From assembly GCA_013339895.1 (NCBI GenBank), contig JABACO010000071.1:1-64000 (forward strand): 64,000 nucleotides of DNA, read 5' to 3'. The translations under genes and the position numbers were made by a program. The notes under the pieces are model-generated. The model did no database searches and had not been told where the DNA came from. It saw only the letters and a program-made list of their open reading frames with translations. The DNA is from Ephydatia muelleri. Taxonomy: Eukaryota > Porifera > Demospongiae > Spongillida > Spongillidae. Below are positions 22,916 to 32,930 of this stretch, one piece after another (position 1 is the first letter of the stretch; each line of letters starts with the position of its first letter).

Positions 22916-23542
22916 GTTTTGCCAAATTTCCTGCCGAATACCTAGGTTATTCAGGTTATTTTGCTTGTGGAGTGCACACTGAAAAGATAATTTATGTCTG
23001 CCACCTGGTCTTGCACCCAAACTAGAGCTATGCATGCATGTCAGTTGAAAACACAGAGACACAAAGGTCTTCAGTAGCATGCATGTGTTTGCCAAATAGA
23101 GTTTAATAAATTGTATGTCTTTACCATGCACTTGTACATATCCATAGTAATGTAAACCTCGCCATCCAACACTAACCACTGAGACCAGACATCACAATTA
23201 TAAACTCACCCTACATCACCTACAATCACGTACTCCACTTACAATCATCCCACAACACTCCATTCCCGTTCTCGCTAAATGCATATGAAATTTCCCATTA
23301 GTACTATTGCGTAATGCTCTCTAATTACTCCACATACTCAAACAGAGCGCGCATACTTACTTGAAGTGGGTGATAAGGCTGTCATTCTGTTTCACTCGCT
23401 AGCCGTAGCGCAATACTCAGATATGTTCACTTCGTACCACTGTACAATAAAACAATGCAATACTAGTACTGGTACATAAATTTATTGCTACTACATATCG
23501 GAAGTTTCGCTAGAAACTTCCATATAGGATTTGACCCCGACT

Positions 23543-23800
23543 ATGAATCTCATTACAAATACGCGACCCGTCTCTAACAAGACTCCCGATGATCGGATCG
23601 TTAAGCTTGTTATAGCAATCGAACTAGAAGTCAAAAATGAGCAGTTTCGCCTTTGTTTTATGTCACAGAACCGCGTGGTTGTAGAGAACAAAAGGGTACT
23701 GTCCGTCCTCGTACCCAGTCCCGGAACAATGGGCGGGTCTCCTCCTTCTTCTTCTTCTTGGCAACGCATAACTCGGGATAGGAACACTTTTAAACAATGA
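23543..23800 (+). CDS. Small upstream ORF of the G repeat (85 residues)
   Basis: ATG at 23,543 lies a short distance after the first hairpin and ATATAGGATT box and starts MNLITNTRPVSN. The middle reads RIVKLVIAIELEVKNEQF then RLCFMSQNRVVVEN and LVPSP. The equivalent place in G2 (46,603-46,859) gives a diverged but alignable peptide (MNIIKKTS, RIAYLFVAMERELKDLHF, CFVS-stop-NGVLLE, LVPSP). Amino-acid similarity at this level of DNA divergence hints at past protein-level constraint. No domain is recognised. It might be a separate small protein or a first exon. Confidence 0.4.
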   Translation: MNLITNTRPVSNKTPDDRIVKLVIAIELEVKNEQFRLCFMSQNRVVVENKRVLSVLVPSPGTMGGSPPSSSSWQRITRDRNTFKQ

Positions 23801-24082
23801 AAATTTCACCAATAGCTTCAGAATAGGCTGGAAGAGCCGCTTTCATATAAAATAGCCGATGTTATATTTTGGTAAACAATGGACTATACGGTCTATGTAA
23901 GACGCATAATTAGATAACTTGTAAGACGTAAGTTCAGATATCTGAACCTGCGTCAATATAGGATTGATTGAGGAATGATGAATGTCATTAAAATTTTTAA
24001 ATCGCGTCGTTTGATAAACGCTTTGGTGCTTCAATTGTCGTTTGGTGTAACCTCTTTTGTTAGTGAAGTTGTTTTTCTCAAA

Positions 24083-24606
24083 ATGCCTTCACGTCAGGAA
24101 AAGAAACGAGCGAAACGACATGCGAAATACCTTGAAGTTTGAGACGATGTGTTAGAATCGGCACGGGCATCCTACAAAGCAGAGCCAGAAAAGAAACGGA
24201 CCGCTGAACGCGAGCGGTATCAAGCTGAGCCAGAAAAGAAACGGACCGCTGAACGCGAGCGGTATCAAGCAGAGCCATAAAAGAAACGGACCGCTGAACG
24301 CGAGCGGTATCAAGCAGAGCCGGAAAAGAAACGGACCGCTGAACGCGAGCGGTATCAAACAGAGCCAGAAAAGAAACGGACCGCTGAACGCGAGCGGTAT
24401 CAAGCAGAGCCAGAAAAGAAACGAACTGCTGAACGCGAGTGGTATCAAGAAGACCCAGAAAAGAAACGGTCCGCTAAAAGGCAACGTTATTGGGAGAGTC
24501 CTGAATCTGCTTGCTTGGCGAAGAGAGTGCGGTACGGGAAGGCTAAGCGTACCCTGCAAAACCAACGAGGCCATCGAAAGAGGACTACCGATAAAGTTAT
24601 TCAAAG
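24083..24606 (+). pseudogene. G1 exon 1: charged 15-residue repeat protein
   Basis: Starts MPSRQEKKRAKRHAKYL and then repeats the unit AEPEKKRTAERERYQ about eight times (45-bp DNA unit), ending SAKRQRYWESPESACLAKR and a basic stretch at the donor (AAAG then GTATGT). The matching exon of G2 starts MPSRNRKKRSKQRAEYL. The repeat would form a long, highly charged helix, possibly nucleic-acid binding. TGA near 24,140 and TAA near 24,278 interrupt the frame, so this copy is not functional as it stands. The next exon joins in phase at 24,964. Confidence 0.55.
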
Positions 24607-24963
24607 GTATGTAAATGTAGTAACCTTCTCTTACCTTAGATATTAAGCTTAGTTTGCATATGACATTAGCTGAAACGTTGCGTCAGCGTTGCCTTTTGTC
24701 AGTGTCGTTATGTAATGTTGGAAGAGACTTCAGTTCCATTCCAGACCTATGAGATGCATGCAGTTATTGTTTGAACTTTCTAGTGCAATGTAGCGGTTGC
24801 TGATATCATCTGTGCATTGAATTAGAATGGCTTCAGTTTACATAGGATTTCATGGCATGAAACTATTTTAGTGTTGCATGTAAGAGTATAACTTTCAAGC
24901 CTTGGTGTATATAGTTTAGCACATACATAATGTTGCATGTACGCACTTCCTTTTTCACTGTAG

Positions 24964-25876
24964 CTACTCTCTGTACGAACCAAAGGATATCGTACTAAGC
25001 GAGTATAAGGGTGGCCTCGAAAAGGCTATTCTTAAGAATAGCACTTTACTAGTTCAGTTAAATGATGCCTTTTGCCAGACGCACCCATGGTTAGCACAAA
25101 AGGTGTGTACCAGTTCTGCACATGCTCACATCGCAGCATATGGAGCACGTCATCATGAGAGACGAAGTAATGGAAATAGAGCGGATTTTAGAAGGCGGTG
25201 GTAATGGGGAGATGGCGAAGATCCACGTCCAGCACCACCTTCCCCACGTCCAGCACCACCTTCCCCACGTCCAGCACCACCTTCCCCACGTCCAGCACCA
25301 CCTTCGCCACATCCAACACCACCTTCCCCACGTCCAGCACCACCTTCGCCACGTCCAGCACCACCTTTGCCACGTCCAGCACCACCTTCCCCACGTACAA
25401 CACCACCTTCGCCACATCCAGCACCACCTTCGCCACGTCCAGCACCACCTTCGCCACGTCCAACACCACCTTCGCCACATCCAGCACCACCTTCGCCACA
25501 TCCAACACCACCTTCGCCACGTCCAGCACCACCTTCGCCACGTCCAGCACCACCTTCGCCACATCCAGCACCACCTTTGCCACGTCCAGCACCACCTTCG
25601 CCACATCCAACACCACCTTTCCCACGTCCAGCACCACCTTCGCCACATCCAACACCACCTTCGCCACGTCCAGCACCACATTTGCCACATCCAACACCAC
25701 CTTCGCCACATCCAGGACGAGGCCAAGATGGCAGACGACGAGGACGAGGAGATAGAGGACGAGATGGGAGAGATAGAGGACGAGGATATGTAAGAGAAGG
25801 AAGAGGGCGACGTGGAAGAGGCAGTGAAGGACGAGACCGTAATGTGAATCATTATTCGGACAATATATATGTATAA
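24964..25876 (+). pseudogene. G1 exon 2: SYSLYEP segment, PRPAPPS repeats and RG-rich tail
   Basis: After TGTAG the exon reads YSLYEPKDIVLSEYKGGLEK then AILKNSTLLVQLNDAFCQ and LAQK, nearly the same as in G2. The same frame runs on, with one TAA near 25,199, into about 23 tandem copies of the 21-bp unit coding PRPAPPS or PHPTPPS (25,226-25,722). It then enters an Arg/Gly-rich tail (GRGQDGRRRGRGDRGRDG, RGRGYVREGRGRRGRG) and stops at 25,876. RG-rich tails commonly bind RNA and are methylated. That all parts share one frame supports a single ancestral protein with a basic coiled N-terminus, a Pro-rich linker and an RG-rich tail. The G2 counterpart of the tail ends TVNYIKNSYTYHYY, similar to NVNHYSDNIYV here. 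Confidence 0.55.
25226..25722. repeat. 21-bp minisatellite coding PRPAPPS
   Basis: About 23 units of CCACGTCCAGCACCACCTTC with variants CCACATCCAACACC. The minus-strand Val-Leu-Asp-Val and Trp/Cys-rich ORFs are frame shadows. Confidence 0.85.
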
Positions 25877-26079
25877 CTACTAATGTTAATGTTATTAAAT
25901 AATTATGCCAAATGCGCTAATGATAATGGTCGGTCTAAGTACAGCAAGGAAAGATTTCATGAATGATTCAAACACGCATCCTGCCTTTAACTAAAACTTT
26001 AGTTCTGATATCGGATCGCTTAGTTTCGTTCATAGTTCTACATGTCTTAGCAAATGGCACACACATGACGTCACACAAC

Positions 26080-26417
26080 TCGTTGTACATAGAAAAAAAT
26101 CAATGAAACAAGTAAATAAAAACATTCTCTAGGAGAAAGTTGGTGGGATATAGGATTTGATGGCAATTGGTGGTGTAAAAAGCAAGGAAACAAGGTCTTA
26201 TCAGAAGGGAAAATGTAATAGTCCTATATTTAGCACAGAAACAACACATGCCCTAGAAGTGTGCTTAATATAGGACTATTACATTTTCCCTTCTGATAAG
26301 ACCTTGTTTCCTTGCTTTTTACACCACCAATTGCCATCAAATCCTATATCCCACCAACTTTCTCCTAGAGAATGTTTTTATTTACTTGTTTCATTGATTT
26401 TTTTCTAGGTACAACGA
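26080..26417. repeat. Near-perfect 338-bp palindrome at the G1 3' end
   Basis: Arms of about 155 bases (starting TCGTTGTAC on the left and ending GTACAACGA on the right) are almost fully complementary, with a short loop near 26,245. They contain CAAGTAAATAAAAACATTCT, then ATATAGGATTTG. The same arm, less the outer 25 bases, occurs four times in G2. Such a palindrome would make a strong hairpin in RNA or single-stranded DNA. Confidence 0.8.
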
Positions 26418-26466
26418 CGATTCATGAGAAGGTTCATGCTGGACCTCCAACACTTCCTCTTGCCAA

Positions 26467-27113
26467 GTATGAAGGGCAAATGTGACAGCCAATAATCCAG
26501 AGGAATATTACAGAAGGGTGATAACTGCTCCATTCTTAGATGAGGTAAATGCACACAAAGATACCACATTTGCAGATTTATAAAAGAAGGCAATTCAATG
26601 GATGTCCATCGTTCCATCAGTGCTGATTGCGAATATGAGTGCCTCCTCTAACAGTTATGCATCATTGACTAAAGATCTGGCAGATCTTTATGCAGATGAT
26701 TTACCATCTCCTCTTTCTCTTGAACATGACGTGCATTTATCGCAAACAAAGTGGAATAACTGCTCAGACAAAATTCCTGCCACGTCATCAGAAGCTTTAC
26801 TATATGTGTTATAACTTGATTATTATTTATCGGTCACACGCATGCGCACAACAGGTGTTACATCATAGGGTGTATTATATAATCGGTGTGAAGCACGAAT
26901 GAGCTGATTTTAACAGTGATTGGTACAGTTATTACACATGCAAATGAAAAGATGTTTCCCAATCTCAATTGTTTATTTCGCATCACGTGCACCCTTCCAG
27001 TCACGTCATGTGAGGAGTATTAGCGTACTTGGACGCTTGAAAAAGTACCTTCGTGCCACGACAGGAGAGGAATGGCTGGCACCCCCGTATAATGGTTGTG
27101 AACCTTTAGACTG
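26467..27113 (+). pseudogene. hAT transposase C-terminal remnant
   Basis: The plus strand reads NNPEEYYRRVITAPFLDEV, a stop, KKAIQWMSIVPSVL, SLTKDLADLYADDLPSPLSL and WNNCSDKIPATSSEAL up to 26,815. It resumes at about 26,935 with NEKMFPNLNCLFRI then TCTLPVTSCE and, after a frameshift near 27,015, VLGRLKKYLRATTGEEWL. That order is the C-terminal part and dimerisation region of the hAT family known from P52rIPK-like proteins. About 115 bases of unrelated DNA split the two blocks, and stops and frameshifts make it dead. It is not obviously linked to the hAT element at 16.5 kb. Confidence 0.75.
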
Positions 27114-27429
27114 AATTAACAGTGATCGCTTATAGAATTCTATAACCGCCAGTGATTTATATGTTATGATAATTATGTGAACCCCGCCCCCTATGAGATC
27201 CTGGATACGCACCTATATGGCCCGCTCTAATTCTCTTCTGTTTCGTAATTTCCGCCCTCATTGCTAAAATGAACCTATTTCAAACCTTTTATGTACTGTC
27301 CGGTCTCGAAGGACCAAATTCTATTTGTCGCTGAATGCACACGCGCCTTCTCTTCTCTATGATTGGTTATTAAATCACTTGCACAATAATTACAAAATAA
27401 ATTACGATTTCAACACTCAATAGTTGACT

Positions 27430-28225
27430 GAAGCTGTTTGACAAAATGTCCCGATTGTGTTTCTGAGTCCCTTCTACGGCGTGAGGGGATCCGGAAGGAA
27501 ACATCGGTAATTGCATGACGTGCTTGAAAAGAGAACCACGTACAAGTACATGCATACATATACTGACCTACATGTAACAACCACTGCCACCGTCAATGGA
27601 CGCTCCGCCTTTCATCATCGCCTAGTACGTTCTGCCTATCATCATCGTCTACCCTGCCACCTCCACCGCCTCCGCCACCTCCACCGCCACCGCCACCTCC
27701 ACCGCCACCGCCACCTCCACCGCCACCGCCACCTCCACCGCCACCGCCACCGGAGAGAGCATCTCGAACGCTCCGCTCATCATCGTCTAGTCTTCCACCG
27801 TCACCGCCACCGCCACCGCCACTGAAGAGAGCATCTCGAAGGCTCCGCTCATCATCGCCTAGTACATCATCATCGTCTAGTCTGCCACCGCCACCGCCAC
27901 CGCCACCTCCACCTCCACCTCCACCGCCACCTCCACCTCCACCGGAGAGAGCATCTCGAAGGCTCCGCTCATCATCGCCTAGTACGTTCTGCCCATCATC
28001 ATCGTCTAGTCTGCCACCACCACCTCCACCTCCACCTCCACCTCCACCTCCACCGCCACCTCCACCTCCACCTCCACCTCCACCGCCACCGCCACTGAAC
28101 TGAGAGAGCATCTCGAACGCTCCGCTCATCATCGGCATCATTTTGACGGCCACTAATCACAGCTGAGGTACCGATGGTAACCATAGCAATCGCTAAAAAC
28201 GCACAAATAAGTTCCAATCGCATTT
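27430..28225 (-). pseudogene. Secreted Gly-rich cassette protein, copy B
   Basis: Minus strand. Met at about 28,223 starts RLELICAFLAIAMVTIGTSA, an intact signal peptide, followed by VISGRQNDADDERSVRDALS. The frame then leaves glycine (Trp/Arg-rich) because of a 7-base difference after the first cassette, while the neighbouring frame carries long Gly runs and three further cassettes of RLDDDDGQNVLG plus DDERSLRDAL. A putative intron follows near 27,570, and a final exon after TTTTCAAG gives RHAITDVSF and a basic RRRRD stretch before a stop at about 27,430. Copy A has the same exon plan. Gene B is closer to intact than A. The unit organisation (signal, repeated acidic/Arg cassette, Gly spacer) resembles repeat-type secreted precursors, but no mature product can be named. 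Confidence 0.5.
27655..28100. repeat. CCACCG/CCACCT simple repeats within Gly-rich gene B
   Basis: Blocks of (CCACCTCCACCG)n alternate with cassette blocks containing GAGAGAGCATCTCGA and CTCCGCTCATCATCG. Seen on the plus strand it reads as Pro or His/Arg; the coding sense is minus, as Gly. Confidence 0.8.
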
Positions 28226-28410
28226 CTCCCACTGCCAGCTGCGTTTTAGTAAGTATAAATCATCGCAGCGAGGCTGTTATATGTATAGTGATATGCTGAT
28301 CACGTATAACAAGTCACCGTCGGTCCTTCGGCACATCCTGCCGACTACGCCAATGTAACAGTGATCAATCCGCAGTCATATAAACATGAAAATATACAGA
28401 ATTCTATATG

Positions 28411-29089
28411 GAACGTTCTATACGAAAATGGGTCTTGTGGATTTTATTTTATAACATAACATTTAAATCGATATATCTTCCGAAATATTAACGCTATCGG
28501 GTTCCTATTTTTAACACAACATACCACACCATTAATATGTATGAAAATCCATTTTGGTGTCTTACACATGCGGGGTACCAACGTTTCAAATTCCGATACC
28601 CCATAGGGTTCAAAACGGCCACATCTTCAGGTAGGAGTGTCAAAATAAAAAAAAAAGTTGCATATTACCCGGGCGTTACACGCCATTAACGTACTACGAC
28701 TGGCTTCGAGGACGTCCTCGTAATACGTTAATGGCGCGTAACGCCCGGGAAATATGCAATTTCTTTGCACACTTGTATCTCCATAACGGATAAAGCAAAA
28801 ATTAATGAACAGAACAAATCATTAGCGGTAGGACTCTTCTACATAGGTACCTATTTTGAACAGATTTAGACACTCCTACCAGAAGATGTGGCCGTTTTGA
28901 ACCTTAGGGGGTATTGGACCTTGAGACGTCGGTACCCCGCACGTTTAAGACACCAAAATGACATATAGTAATGGTGTGGTATGTTGTGTTAACAATAGGA
29001 ACCCGATAGCTTTAATATTTCCGAAGATATATCGATTTAAATTAGTTATAAAATAAAATCCACAAGACCCATTTTCGTATAGAACGTTC
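28411..29089. mobile_element. Foldback element, about 680 bp
   Basis: The left end (GAACGTTCTATACGAAAATG) and the right end are inverted copies. Complementarity, with gaps, runs most of the way in, including TCGATATATCTTCC, TTTTGGTGTCTTA and TTCAAAACGGCCACATCTTC, to a central hairpin around GCGTTACACGCCATTAACGT. It has no ORF. Related sequence is at 12.75-13.2 kb. The flanks are TATA-rich, so a target duplication cannot be assigned safely. Confidence 0.7.
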
Positions 29090-29099
29090 TATATATATA

Positions 29100-29250
29100 T
29101 GTTCCGCGCGATTTGTAAAATTGCGTCGCGCAATTTGTAAAATTCCAAATTGCGTACCGATTTCGAAATTGTCCTCCGAGTTTAAAATTGCCACCCGATT
29201 TTGAAATTGCGCTGTGCAATTTCGAAATCGCGTAACTTCAATACGCATGC
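29100..29250. repeat. Left terminal inverted repeat of Ginger-like copy 2
   Basis: Pairs in inverted orientation with 33,141-33,291. It is made of iterated words such as GATTTCGAAATTG and GCAATTTCGAAATC, many centred on the palindrome ATTTCGAAAT. Confidence 0.75.
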
Positions 29251-29276
29251 ACACTTTCAAAACTGTGCACGTACAT

Positions 29277-29551
29277 GTCACCTACGTCGAGTATGGATCA
29301 GTGCGATCACAAGCAGCTTTTTGACAGATTTTGCGTTGAGCAGTTCAAAGACATGTATGACAAAACGAATTAGACTATTTCAAGAGAGAAAGGACAACGA
29401 ATTGTGAATGTCATCAAGCAGTATCCATCAGCAGTATATAACTTACAGTTCACAATTCAAATTCTGGGTGAAGAAAAAACTCTTTGAATGATTAACCACC
29501 CTGCACTAGGAGTTAAAGATGTGTTGTGTCTCCCAGCCAAAACTCAGGTAA
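29277..29551 (+). pseudogene. Ginger-like transposase N-terminal exon
   Basis: ATG at 29,277 gives MSPTSSMDQCDHKQLFDR, a stop near 29,371, then QRIVNVIKQYPSAVYNLQ. Across a frame change come KFWVKKKLFE and HPALGVKDVLCLPAKTQ, ending at a donor-like GTAACG. The last segments match the conserved strand region before the zinc finger in KRBA2/Ginger-like integrases. The H2C2 finger that should follow is missing, replaced by the RT fragment. Confidence 0.5.
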
Positions 29552-29564
29552 CGTGACGAAGCAA

Positions 29565-30095
29565 CAGTACCTGGATCAACGACAGTAGCTCATCACACCA
29601 TACCAACAGCTGACCATCCACCAGTGCGAGTTCCACCCAGGAGAGTACCAGCTCACTACAGGACTGAAGTCGAGCGTCAACTAACAGAAATGCTAGATCG
29701 CAATATCATTAGAGTTAGCAGCAGCCCCCAGCTGTATATGTCCCAAAGAAGTCTGGTGAGATCAGGATCTGCATTGATTATAGGGAGCTGAATAAGCAGA
29801 CAATGAAAGATGCTTACCCACTGCCGCTACCAGACGAAGTTCAAGACTGACTCTCAGGATTCAAAGTGTTCTCAAAGCTCGACCTAGATTCTGGATACTG
29901 GCAATTGCCAGTAAAGGAGGAGGACTGCATAAAGATCCTGGTCCTGGTATGGGTCTATATGAGTTTTTCAGGATGCCATTTGGGGTAACAGGTGGACCCA
30001 GCTCATTCCAGAGACTGATGGACAAGATGTTACATGGACTACCATTTGCGACCAGTTATATTGATGATGTGCTGGTCCATTCACCCAATATGAAG
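29565..30095 (+). pseudogene. Gypsy reverse transcriptase fragment inside the Ginger-like element
   Basis: Reads PPVRVPPRRVPAHYR, then CIDYRELNKQTMKDAYPLPL, FSKLDLDSGYWQLPVKEED, GPGMGLYEFFRMPFG and SYIDDVLVHS. These are RT motifs 1 to C (the YIDD box) of a Ty3/gypsy polymerase and align with 55,300-55,800 of the intact element, but differ at many residues. A stop in EVQD-stop-LSG and a frame change near 29,925 show decay. There are no LTRs, gag, RNase H or integrase from this element; it begins and ends inside the host transposon. Confidence 0.8.
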
Positions 30096-30660
30096 TGTCA
30101 CAGGTGTGAACAGGTTTATACAACTATGTCTCTTGTGTCATGCAAGAAAACCACGGTCAACCCGAGCTCCACTGAGACCAATTATTTCATCAGGCTTTAT
30201 GACAAGAAGCCAGGTTAGATATTGGTATATTATTCACAATGTATTATTTGAATTTTCAGATTGATTTAATTGATATGAGGCACAGACTTGATGGATCCTT
30301 TAAGTGGATTGGTCATTATATGGATCACTGGGCAAAATTTCATGTACTGCTTGCATTAGTGTGAAAATCATGCAGCAGCTGAAGTTGCTGTTGCACTATC
30401 AAACCAAGTGTTTGCTGTCTTAGGTACCCCTAAAATCTAGCATTCTGATAATGGTCGGGAGTTTGTGAATGAGATCATTCACAGCATTGCTAAAGAATGG
30501 CCTGGGGAAGTGATGATTGTAAACGGTCGACCAAGAAACCCTAAATGCCAGGGTCTCATTGAGCAAGGCAATGGCATGGTAGAGAAGCTACTTGGGTGCC
30601 ATCTCTATGCACATGAAGGGGACAGTCAACCTGTGTGATCTGGTGGCTGCCATTTATCCA
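30096..30660 (+). pseudogene. Ginger-like integrase (DDE) core
   Basis: After the RT fragment, CHRCEQVYTTM and CKKTTVNPSSTE resemble the CxxC half of the zinc finger. A short intron (30,219-30,257, ending TTTTCAG) precedes IDLIDMRHRLDGSFKWIGHY, holding the first catalytic Asp. HSDNGREFVNEII near 30,450 holds the second, and PKCQGLIEQGNGMVEKLLG near 30,550-30,600 holds the Glu (IEQGNG). Stops in ALV-stop-KSC and KI-stop-HSD interrupt it. The DNGREFVN and NGRPRNP motifs are typical of KRBA2-like integrases. Confidence 0.7.
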
Positions 30661-30704
30661 GTGTAAGTCAGTATAACACAATATAGCAATGTAATTTAGA
30701 TCAA

Positions 30705-31430
30705 TTGTCTTTTTATGCAGATCAACTAAATACAACTGTGCATGGTACTGTGAAAAGTACACCATATGAGCTTGTGTTTGGCCAACCACCTCGACAGGGA
30801 ATTTTCCCTGGAGTCAAAGGTCCGAGCATAATGGAAGAATATGTAGAGGATATCATAAAGGAGGATGAAGAAGTGAATGTTTTGCAGGATCAATCCTTGG
30901 CTAAAGGGCAAGAAGATATTATGGTGGATATTGAGCAATGGCATCCACTGGAGAATACGGCAGGTGAAAATGGCCAACTTGAAGAAAAATGTAGTGATGG
31001 TGACGAGATGAAATCCAGTGATGATGATCTAACAAGGTGTAATGAAGAGAAAAAATGGACTGACAATTTTCAAGAAAGATGTAGTGGAGATGACCAAGAG
31101 AATTGCAGTAAAGGAGATGGTGGAGAACAACCAAAAGATGCAGTCACATAACAGGAGTGAACCAGGATAGTAGGGAAGAAGAGGATCACAATGTTGGACT
31201 TTCTACCACAGAAAAGCACAAACTACTATGTATGAAAGCGGACAGGCGAAATGCAGAGCGAATGCAGTTGAAGTACTCAAAGGCAAAGAGAAAGAAAATT
31301 CGTACATTCTCGGTTGATAACTTTGAAGTAAAGCCCAACGATAGACAGAACGTCTACAGATTTTCATAGGGTTGCATGCATAATTGTGGAAGTACTTGGA
31401 AAGGAATATCACCTCTATCGACTCAGGTAT
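30705..31430 (+). pseudogene. Integrase C-terminal region of Ginger-like transposase
   Basis: Open from 30,705 to 31,151 (LNTTVHGTVKSTPYELVFGQ, PPRQGIFPG, then a long acidic Asp/Glu/Lys-rich linker). After a stop it continues 31,157-31,430 with ADRRNAERMQLKYSKAKRKK and IRTFSVDNFEVK. A frame change leads to a strand-rich tail VACIIVEVLGKEYHLYRLR at a donor-like GTATGTG. PYELVFGQPP is a hallmark of integrases after the catalytic core, and the basic plus beta-strand segment is like the GPY/F-type DNA-binding end. The linker's richness in D/E repeats is unusual. Confidence 0.6.
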
Positions 31431-32068
31431 GTGTTATTTGTGATATGATATAATCATTAGTATTGTTTAGGTTCAATACATGAAGTTATACATGTGTGTA
31501 AATATGTTCATGTAATTATACATGTATTGCTAGGATGGAATGATTCTAAAATTAAAATATTTTTAAAGGTTGAACAATTTACAATTGACCATGTCTGTGC
31601 AGAGCTATGCCATTTTATTTTGTTGATACATTTTTTATGTATCCCAGTATGGATCTATGTAATAAATCACTACACAAATACAGTACCATTTCTATATGCA
31701 TAACATAATGCAGAATACAATAAGCTTAATATCAAACATATAATGCACATGACTGACTATAAATCCTGCATGATCTGATCAAGTTATAGCTAGCAGTATA
31801 CATATACGTGTTATGCCCGGTGGCAATATATTGATGCTGAAGGTGATCGATCATATGCTAGGTAACATGTTGCATGCATCTCACATGATTACAGGTAAGG
31901 GTTCAGTAAACCGTCAATGAACTAGAGTTTTACTGAAATTTGACCCATATTCATTTGAATTGCACGCAATTAATGGGTCAAATAGATAAATAACTAAAAC
32001 TAATAAACCAAGCTAGTTAGTAATTGTTTTTAATGTCAATTTGAATATTTCTTGCCTTTTCTATGTAG

Positions 32069-32930
32069 GTGCTCATATGGAATTATGGAGTGAGGGGGAT
32101 CTAGAATGTTTTGAAGAATATCTACCACTTTAAATAAATGGATGGGAAAGTGAATCACTATGTGAGGCAGCTCAACTAATGAATCCTAAAAATGACTTCA
32201 AATGTGTTTCATGTAATTGCCAATCTGGATGCAGTACAATACGCTGCTATTGCAAGCGCAATCATACTAAGTGTTTATCAAAATGTCATGGTGGCAAGAG
32301 CTGCTCAAACCAGCCTGCTGAATTTGAACAAGATTGTGAAGATGATTTAATGCAGAAAACAGAGTGATGAAGAAGAAATATGACAAAAACAGCAACCTGG
32401 ATCACAAGTGCAAGACAAATCCACAACAGGATTTGAGATGGAAGATAATTGTGTCAATACAAAATGAAGATCAAGATCACACATCTGTTGCACAAGGATG
32501 ATAATTGATGGAAAGCAGAAAGGACAGGTTAAGCAAAAGTCAAACCAAAAAGCTGATATTCTCATATGGTGTCCTGACTCGCATCGTGATCAAGAAGACT
32601 GACATGCACTCATACACAATAAATGGCTCTCGGACAAGCATATTTATGCTGCACAGATACTACTAAAGAAACAATTTGCGCATATTGATGGATTACAATC
32701 ACCGACAATTTCACAGACAGGCCAACGGCAAGTTATGTCATCTGAAGGGATCCAAATTACATTCAGCGGGTAATCATTGGTTGTGTGTTTCCACAATTGG
32801 ATGCCCTGGAAACACAATCAATCTTTACGATAGCAAGAATCACCGAAAAACAGTCAATCTATAGTTGTACAGATCTTCAGCTTTATTAATTGCCAAGCTA
32901 CAAGTTATATCATCCATTGGCAAATGATAA
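32069..32930 (+). pseudogene. Cys-rich (CXC-like) and Ulp1-like modules of Ginger-like copy 2
   Basis: An acceptor (TATGTAG) starts the exon at 32,069 with AHMELWSEGDLECFEEY. From 32,179, NPKNDFKCVSCNCQSGCS then TIRCYCKRNHTKCLSKCH gives nine Cys plus His in the CXC/tesmin-like pattern. A diverged linker precedes 32,570-32,900, where frames give ALIHNKWLSDKHIYAAQ, LLKKQFAHIDGLQSPTISQ and NHWLCVSTIGCPGNT then INLYDS. These are the features of a Ulp1-like protease found in this transposon type: catalytic His in HW and Asp in YDS. Stops at the linker and near 32,600 kill the copy. It matches copy 1 at 7.6-8.5 kb. Confidence 0.65.

Larger units (their letters stand above)
23499..26417 (+). mobile_element. 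G1: first copy of an unassigned gene-bearing repeat
   Basis: G1 shares its full order of parts with G2 (46,557-50,323): an opening hairpin followed by ATATAGGATT, a small ORF, a second hairpin with the same box, an exon of 45-bp repeats, a short exon starting SYSLYEP, a Pro-rich plus Arg/Gly-rich tail, and a long palindrome whose arms contain the box again. The first hairpin is GGAAGTTTC-GCTA-GAAACTTCC at 23,499-23,521; the second is the perfect palindrome GTTCAGATATCTGAAC near 23,932. No transposase, reverse transcriptase or helicase is visible. In-frame stops show that G1 is decayed. It could be a host gene family spread by segmental duplication, but the clean G2 insertion argues for mobility. 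Confidence 0.5.

Noticed and set aside
25091..25852. Trp/Cys-rich and Val-Leu-Asp-Val ORFs on the minus strand
   Set aside because: Frame shadows of the PRPAPPS repeat; the plus-strand frame is the one continuous with the conserved hinge and tail.
29949..30218. Separate intact gypsy element at 29-31 kb
   Set aside because: Only an RT fragment is present; the integrase downstream is of Ginger/KRBA2 type and the bounding repeats are inverted, not LTRs.
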